A stretch of DNA of 64,000 bases. Source: Scilla litardierei (lineage: Eukaryota > Streptophyta > Magnoliopsida > Asparagales > Asparagaceae). Positions within the stretch are counted from its first letter, which is position 1, and every line of letters begins with the position of its first letter. Both the position numbers and the translations under genes were made by a program. Under the pieces are notes generated by a model, which was not told the origin of the DNA, did no database searches, and saw only the letters and a program-made list of their open reading frames with translations. The stretch covers positions 170,328,807-170,392,806 of the forward strand of contig CM061141.1 of assembly GCA_030789695.1 (NCBI GenBank), given 5' to 3'. This document shows positions 58,754 through 64,000 of this stretch, one piece after another.

Positions 58754-59717
58754 CCAGCAACCGAGATGCTAGAGTTAGAACTCAAATGAGATCGATGAAA
58801 CCCAAACCCGAAGTTTTTCTCAGTGGATGATGCTTAAGCGGCAGGAACGACAACGAAGAAGCAAAACCCTGGCGGTCAGTTGGATGATTGGCGATCAATA
58901 CCGAATATTATTTCAAACAAAAAATTTACAACAACAATATTAGAATAAAAAACTGATATGTTAAAAATGCACATCAACTGAAATCAAATGAAATGCATAT
59001 CACCACAACAATTTTCCATATCAACTGATATTTTAAAAAAAACTGATATGTTAAAAATGCATTTCAACACAAAATGAATTTACACCCAGAACAACAATAA
59101 CAACATTCTCCAAGAACTCCCATTCTCCAATAAATATGAGTAGAACAATGGACATCAACAATATAATGAGCAGAAAAATGCAGAGGAGATATTTGGAACT
59201 TTCCCTCCAACTCAAATTTGATCACAACTGATATAATTCTGTGACTAATCAACTTGATTTGCATTGCTTTCTCTGCATTGCATTGATATAGTTTTGAGAA
59301 AGCAATGCACATCAACAATAACAGTTTTTAACTATATCAGTTTTTAACATATAATTTTGTGACTAATTTCTCTGTGTAGATATGTTAACGTGTGTTGATA
59401 TGTTAAAACTGTGACTATACAAATGAGTTCCAATTGTGTTGATATGGTAGTCATCAACTAATTGTGTTCCAATTTCAGTTTCATTTAAAAAAAGACATAA
59501 TTCTGTGATATGTTCTGTTAATTAATTGTGTTCCAACATCAACTAACTTTGTTGATGTGTTATTTAACTATATCCATTTTTAACATATAATTCTGTGACT
59601 AATTTTGTTAAATCATTTAAAAGTTGTGAATATGTAGTCAAAACTGACATTCAATTCAGTTAAAACTGATATCACAATTCAGTTAAATCATTAGTAGAGT
59701 AGAAAAACTGACATTCA
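58754..59717. other. AT-rich intergenic stretch, no gene recognised
   Basis: Contains repeated phrases such as TTTTTAACATATAATT and AACTGATATG. No domain or RNA gene seen. Confidence 0.4.
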
Positions 59718-59725
59718 ATATGTAC

Positions 59726-59911
59726 CCGTGTTATCAAATGGCACCGCCACGGCCGCCATGGTGGAATGGCATGTCCCCTTTTGGCCGAATCGCAATTCGC
59801 CATCCATTTGGTCTAATCGCAAATGGCGTCGCCATGGCTGAATGGCATGGCCCCTGTATGGCGGATTTTTGGCTCACTGCTATAGGCCGCCATTCGCCAT
59901 TGATAACATTG
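59726..59911. mobile_element. Small hAT-like MITE
   Basis: The ends are imperfect inverted repeats: GTGTTATCAAATGGC at the left, and GCCATTGATAAC-type sequence at the right. Flanking 8-mers ATATGTAC (59718-59725) and ATATGTAG (59912-59919) match in seven of eight positions, which suits a hAT 8-bp target duplication. The interior is rich in GGC and CCATGG motifs and is non-coding. Confidence 0.65.
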
Positions 59912-59919
59912 ATATGTAG

Positions 59920-60217
59920 TCTGAATTTCCATGAACTGACATAGAATTTTTGTTGAATGCAATGATTAACTGAATTGCATTATCTTTCAACACAAATAGA
60001 AATTGGTATTCAAATAGAAATTGGAAAATTAACATTAAATACAAATAGAATTTGGCATTCAAATAAAATGCAAATTCTTTTTTAAACTTCATTACAGTAT
60101 GAACCATCAAATTTGTTGTTCATTTTCTACATTCTTCTGATCACAATTGATAAAAATTATAGTATCAGCGCATTAGTAACATCGTTCTTATTACAACATG
60201 AAATTTATAATTAATAA
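59920..60217. other. AT-rich stretch, no gene recognised
   Basis: Contains repeats of AATAGAAATTGG-type sequence at 59994-60055. Nothing else seen. Confidence 0.4.
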
Positions 60218-60981
60218 CTAGTCATAACCCGTGCCCGCGGGCACGGTTCATTTAAGATTTCCCCCCGTGAAATCTTTGTTTCCCAAAAAATAATTTCCAC
60301 AACCAAAATTGCGCGAAACAACAAATTAGCGTAAAAATATTTAACGACACATGTGCTTTCGGCGTGTGCGCATTCGACACGGAATACCAAATTCGGCGCA
60401 GGCATTTTCGACACAGAACAACAAATTCGGCGCTGGCGCCTTCCGCGCGAAACAACAAATTAGGCGTAGAACAACAAATTCGGTGCGGGCGTCTTTGGCA
60501 CGGAACAATAAATTCGGTGTAGAGCAACAAATTATTTTCCCCTGCTAAATTGTTGTTCCCTAAAAAAAATTTCCACAGCTAAAATTGCGCGGGACAACAA
60601 ATTAGCGTAAAAATATTTAGTGGCACGTACGCCTTCGACACGGAACAACAAATTCGATGCATGCGCCTTCGACATTAAATAATAAATTCGACGCAAAACC
60701 CATAAATTTGCGTAGAACATCAAATTCGGCGCCGGCACCTTCGGCGCAGAACAACAAATTCGGCGATGGCACCTTCGGCGTGGAACAACAAATTAGCGTA
60801 AAAAATTCAGGTGCAGGCGCTTTGGGGCACAGTTCATTTAAGATACCCGCTTAAAATATTTGTTCTCCCTAAAAATTACTTTCCCCTCAAAAATTTAAAC
60901 CAACAAAAAATTTGCTTTGGCGTGGGCGCCGAAGGCGCTCGGGTTTTTTATCCGTGCACTATATGCACGGGGTATTTCTAG
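60218..60981 (+). mobile_element. CTAG-ended Helitron-like element, copy 2, both ends present
   Basis: Begins CTAGTCATAACCCGTGC, followed by a perfect 18-bp palindrome CCGTGCCCGCGGGCACGG (60229-60246). It ends with a 7-bp stem hairpin CCGTGCA-CTATA-TGCACGG (60952-60970), seven more bases and CTAG (60978-60981). The preceding base is A and the following base T. A hairpin a short distance before a CTRR end and insertion between A and T are Helitron features. The 5' end starts CT instead of TC, and the two ends also resemble inverted repeats (CTAG-ATA-CCC-GTGC), so a MITE is possible. Confidence 0.68.
60340..60800. repeat. GC-rich minisatellite in the Helitron-like element, copy 2
   Basis: Units with ACAACAAATTCGGCG and GCGCCTTCGGCG, similar to 48120-48410. 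The AAAATTTCCACAGC-AAAATTGCGCG block near 60290-60345 repeats near 60565-60620, so a part of the element is duplicated inside it. Confidence 0.72.
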
Positions 60982-62987
60982 TATATGTATAAAATAAAAC
61001 AGGTTGGATCCGGCTCAATCCAGGTTAACTGTCAAACCCGCACCCGATCAGGATATTTATCTAGATCACCCGTGGATACATGTCAACCTGGTCCGTTTTA
61101 CCCCTACTCATACACAATTAATGAGGACGGGTTCAGGCAAGGTCAACTCGGATTCATTTTGCCCATTTAATATCGCACATAAAGAATTTTCTCAGATGCA
61201 ATTTATGCAACACTCTCTTATTAGATAATTTACTCTAGCAACCTGAATTTGAATTTGTACATTTGAACTCTCAATAAATACCCTAATGTTTGGCTCATCT
61301 TATTATTGGTGTATCTTTTGTTTGTAACCATTATGGTTCATGTTTCTCTCCAGAATTTATGCATCAAATTCTATTTATTATATTATTAATTATTACCCAC
61401 CATTCCTCCAGAATTGATGCATCAGCGTTAATGATTTCCAAACACCTCAAAAAATACACTTCTTAGGGCACGTTGGATTCTCAACCTACGGTTAGCTTAT
61501 CTATTTCATAATTTACTACATGAATACGTCCAGCTAAAAAAATTTAAACTTTTTCTTTAAAAAACGGCAGTCAAAAAAGACGTAAACAAATCCTCATGTT
61601 CTCCGTCTTTAAATTTGACCAATATGCTTGCTAATCCCAAATAAAAAAACTAATCTCGGAATCCTCGATCAAATTTTTTTCATCACATTCTAAGTGGAAC
61701 AGATTATATTCCAAAAAAAGTTTATAATAAAGCCGTAAACAGATTATATTCAAAAAAAATTTCAACCTCCCGTGATAACGCCTCAGAATCCTCGATCAAA
61801 ACGCACCCTAAGTGGAAGGTGAAAAATATTTCTAGTTAAATAAAGCCTACGATATGAACCTCTAGTCTGAGAAAATGCCTACTTTGACCTCTATTCATCA
61901 CATTCTAATGATACCATGGAAATCGTGGACCTGAGAGTTGAGCTTCTCCACATATCGTCAAAGAATATGCTTTTAGTCTCATTTTTGGTGGGGGCGTACA
62001 TGCACATACACAGTCGCTATTATTGGATCATTCCAAAATGAAGCGACATGGACACAATCTCTATCATTGGATCATTTCGCACTACCATTTCGTGCGCAAT
62101 TTTAGGACATGAGCGGATAAGAATGAAATCAATACAAACCGCTTTCGTTAAGCCATCAAAAAAATTTGTAACAGACCTGTAACACGTTGCAAAAATGCCT
62201 GTAAAATTCTTTGGATCAGATGAAGTCAAGCGTGCACCGAGCCCATCCACATCAACCCTGCTCTGTTTGCACTTGCAGTCTCAAATATCAGCAGAATCTC
62301 AGAGAGAATACTCCTCCGAGCATACACGTAAACACACACCCTCAACCATGTTGTAGGCTTTAGCCGTTGCATTCGTCATCATTATCAGTAGGTCTCTGCT
62401 CTCTCAGTCCACACCATTTCCTCCCCTCGTTTGCATTTGGAACCAATCCTCTCCCGATCCCTGCGGCTGAACTGGAATCACCTACACACCGACAAAGGCT
62501 CTCATCGCTGGGGTCAACAGCAACCACGATCAGACGACCGCCTTCGCTTGAACCTCGTCATGCTCGGGTGGATCCTCAGATCGATTAAATAGGCTTAATA
62601 GATCTAACAATCAAAAGATGATGAGATCCTACAGATCTAACCTCAAAAGATCGAGCAATCAAGGAAAATCGATCAAAATATTAGGGAAAACAAAGAAATC
62701 CTACAGATCTAACAAACATCATGCTTGCTGTCTCGATCTGTAGGATTGAGCAATCAAGAAAAAACCTGATGAGAAGAGGAGCCGGACCCAAACACGAAAT
62801 TGGCAACCGGTCCACTTGCTCCTACAGTTGAGGATGGAGTCGCCCATGCCGGTGACCAGCATCACCGGTTCCATGGTCGGATCCGGTTCCCGGCGGCGAT
62901 CGGAGAAGCATCGTAATCGCAGGCCGTAGCAAAAAAGCAAGAAAGCAAGTACAGAACGCACAGATTATTCTTTCACACAGCTAGCAT
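60982..62987. other. Intergenic stretch downstream of the lipid-transfer-like gene, no gene recognised
   Basis: Short repeats include GGAATCCTCGATCAAA (near 61660) and AGAATCCTCGATCAAA (near 61786). ATCCTACAGATCTAAC occurs at about 62626 and 62698, and its inverse GATCTGTAGGATT near 62735 makes a 13-bp hairpin. The open frame at 62367-62588 has no recognisable feature. Confidence 0.45.
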
Positions 62988-62993
62988 TTTATT
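62988..62993 (-). terminator. Possible polyadenylation signal AATAAA
   Basis: AATAAA on the minus strand, about 77 bases after the predicted stop codon of the lipid-transfer-like gene (63070). Position and spacing are plausible for its 3' UTR. Confidence 0.5.
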
Positions 62994-63069
62994 TGAACAA
63001 AAAAGCAAGTACAGTCCTCTTAATTCTCCATATTTTTCTCAGCTGATGATCCTCGTCCTTCCATTACGC

Positions 63070-63495
63070 TCAGGCTCTAGCAAAAATCAAGCTGGCTGGA
63101 ATGGTGTAATCTGAAACCACAAAGCAGACGATAATCAACACTTGATTCAATATTGCAGTAAGAAAGCAAGAAAGGCAGCTAAGATATCAACGATAGACCT
63201 CCGCATTTGGTTCCGCTCTTCAGAGGCTTCCCGCAGTACCTCCGCATTTGATGATGTCCTCCACTCCCTTGGGAATGCTGCTGCAGACGCATGGGATGTC
63301 GGCCTGCTTGATACTATCGCAGCACTCTGGCGATGGATCCTTCTGGGGACCAGGCTTCAGGACAAAATCCTTGCAAGCTGCCCCTAGCTTCAACAAATCG
63401 CCGCTGCAGTCTTCGGCCCTTGCCCAGTGCCCTGAAAGGAGGAGGATCGATGCAACGGCGACGACGCAGGCCAAGGATTTCATGCCGAGTCCCAT
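63070..63495 (-). CDS. Lipid-transfer-protein-like gene, two exons, with altered C-terminal part
   Basis: Exon 1 starts at the ATG at 63495 (a second ATG is at 63483). It encodes a signal peptide (LACVVAVASILLLSG, cut near ARA-ED) and the nsLTP cysteine pattern C-x10-C-x16-CC-x9-C-x-C. Such small secreted proteins bind lipids outside the cell. An open model joins exon 1 ending at 63240 (AAATGCGGAG, then GTACTG) to exon 2 at 63110-63070 after an acceptor TTTGTGGTTTCAG. It gives 98 residues ending KCGDYTIPASLIFARA. A second donor 41 nt downstream (AAATGCGGAG, then GTCTAT at 63198) would include YCGKPLKSGTKCG, the usual cysteine 7-8 segment, but in a shifted frame with a TGA at 63220. The open model has seven cysteines, not eight. 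A weak CTTTATC promoter-like motif lies about 105 bases upstream. It could be a real gene or a recent pseudogene. Confidence 0.68.
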
Positions 63496-64000
63496 TGATG
63501 CTGCTTTAGCGAGAAGAAGACGGGTCCCCTTGCTACTGGATTGCGATTGAGAAGAGGAAAGAGACAGGTTCTGCTTGCTGATTGCGTTTGGAGAGGAGAT
63601 AAAGAGGTCCTGCTGCTCTATGGGGAAATGATTTTGGGGACGCCTCTTGATCTTCCCAAAAAAGTGTGTTTTTCAAGAGACTATCAGCATTATTGCTAAA
63701 AGTGCCTCTTGTTCTCCCCAACGGTAGTGACGCTTGCTCTCCCCAATGTAACACAATAATCAACTAAGTGTGCTCTTTTCAAAGAAAAGATATTTTTTAA
63801 ATACAAACTTATCATCTCAACCCCTCATCTCAGCCGTTCATCACCCAAGATTAAATCCTGGCCGTCTTTTATCAACCAGTTTGTCCTAGTCAGCTTGTCC
63901 TAGTCAGCCCTATGATTCAAAAATCGCTGTCAAATGTATAATAGATATCAGCTCATCAATAACATCGTTTCCTGCCATCAACCCTCTTCAAATTCATGGT
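63496..64000. other. Upstream region of the lipid-transfer-like gene
   Basis: Would hold the promoter of the minus-strand gene. No canonical TATAAA is visible; a CTTTATC motif at about 63598-63607 is the nearest candidate. A short repeat GTCCTAGTCAGC occurs twice at about 63883-63907. No further gene seen. Confidence 0.4.

Noticed and set aside
59720..59944. 74-residue plus-strand open frame
   Set aside because: It overlaps the hAT-like MITE, and the text reflects its ATGGC/GCCAT motifs.
62367..62588. 73-residue plus-strand open frame rich in S, P and R
   Set aside because: No domain, signal or homologous pattern recognised; could be a 5' UTR or chance.
62719..62961. 80-residue minus-strand open frame downstream of the lipid-transfer-like gene
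   Set aside because: Lies beyond the predicted stop and polyadenylation signal, with no recognisable feature.

Overview
This is nuclear DNA of a flowering plant. It contains plant-type Ty1/copia and Ty3/gypsy (Tat-lineage) retrotransposons, a long AT-rich satellite, a BEL1-type homeobox fragment and an intron-containing lipid-transfer-protein-like gene. I cannot name the species. A run of exactly 500 N shows that this is a draft scaffold. Nothing looks bacterial, organellar or free-viral, and I saw no rRNA, tRNA or CRISPR array.

Layout. Positions 1-5630 hold an old, broken Ty1/copia element (gag, protease, integrase, RT, RNase H). A younger Ty3/gypsy element on the minus strand (5631-18185) is inserted at its 3' end, with a perfect 5-bp target duplication GGATG. 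The rest of the copia LTR resumes at 18186-18314. From 18315 to 47993 the window is a tandem satellite of about 146 bp per monomer. It is interrupted at 34516-40785 by two truncated retroelements joined back to back (a gypsy 3' end with an antisense ORF, and a copia 3' end) and at 45945-46444 by the N gap, after which the array runs in the opposite orientation. From 47994 to 61000 the sequence is AT-rich and gene-poor. It holds two copies of a CTAG-ended Helitron-like element with an internal GC-rich minisatellite, a BEL1-like exon fragment, a (TA)n microsatellite, two small inverted-repeat elements, a local duplication and a near-perfect 81-nt hairpin. The only gene that looks plausibly alive is a secreted lipid-transfer-protein-like gene on the minus strand at 63070-63495.

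Most interesting points. (1) The satellite has higher-order structure: a diagnostic monomer variant alternates with a short inverted block, each seen four times, with a period of roughly 3-4 kb. (2) The array flips orientation exactly at the N gap, at nearly the same monomer phase on both sides. (3) Both gypsy elements carry a minisatellite at the same structural position, with unrelated units of 81 and 58 bp. (4) The lipid-transfer gene has two nearly identical splice-donor contexts 41 nt apart, and only the upstream one keeps the reading frame open. (5) The copia element carries a templated rearrangement containing an inverted copy of its own integrase segment.

How the parts relate. The left 48 kb looks like pericentromeric-type repeat DNA built by satellite amplification and nested retrotransposition. 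The right 16 kb is a repeat-rich intergenic zone leading into a gene. All coordinates and motifs were read by eye; no alignments or database searches were run.
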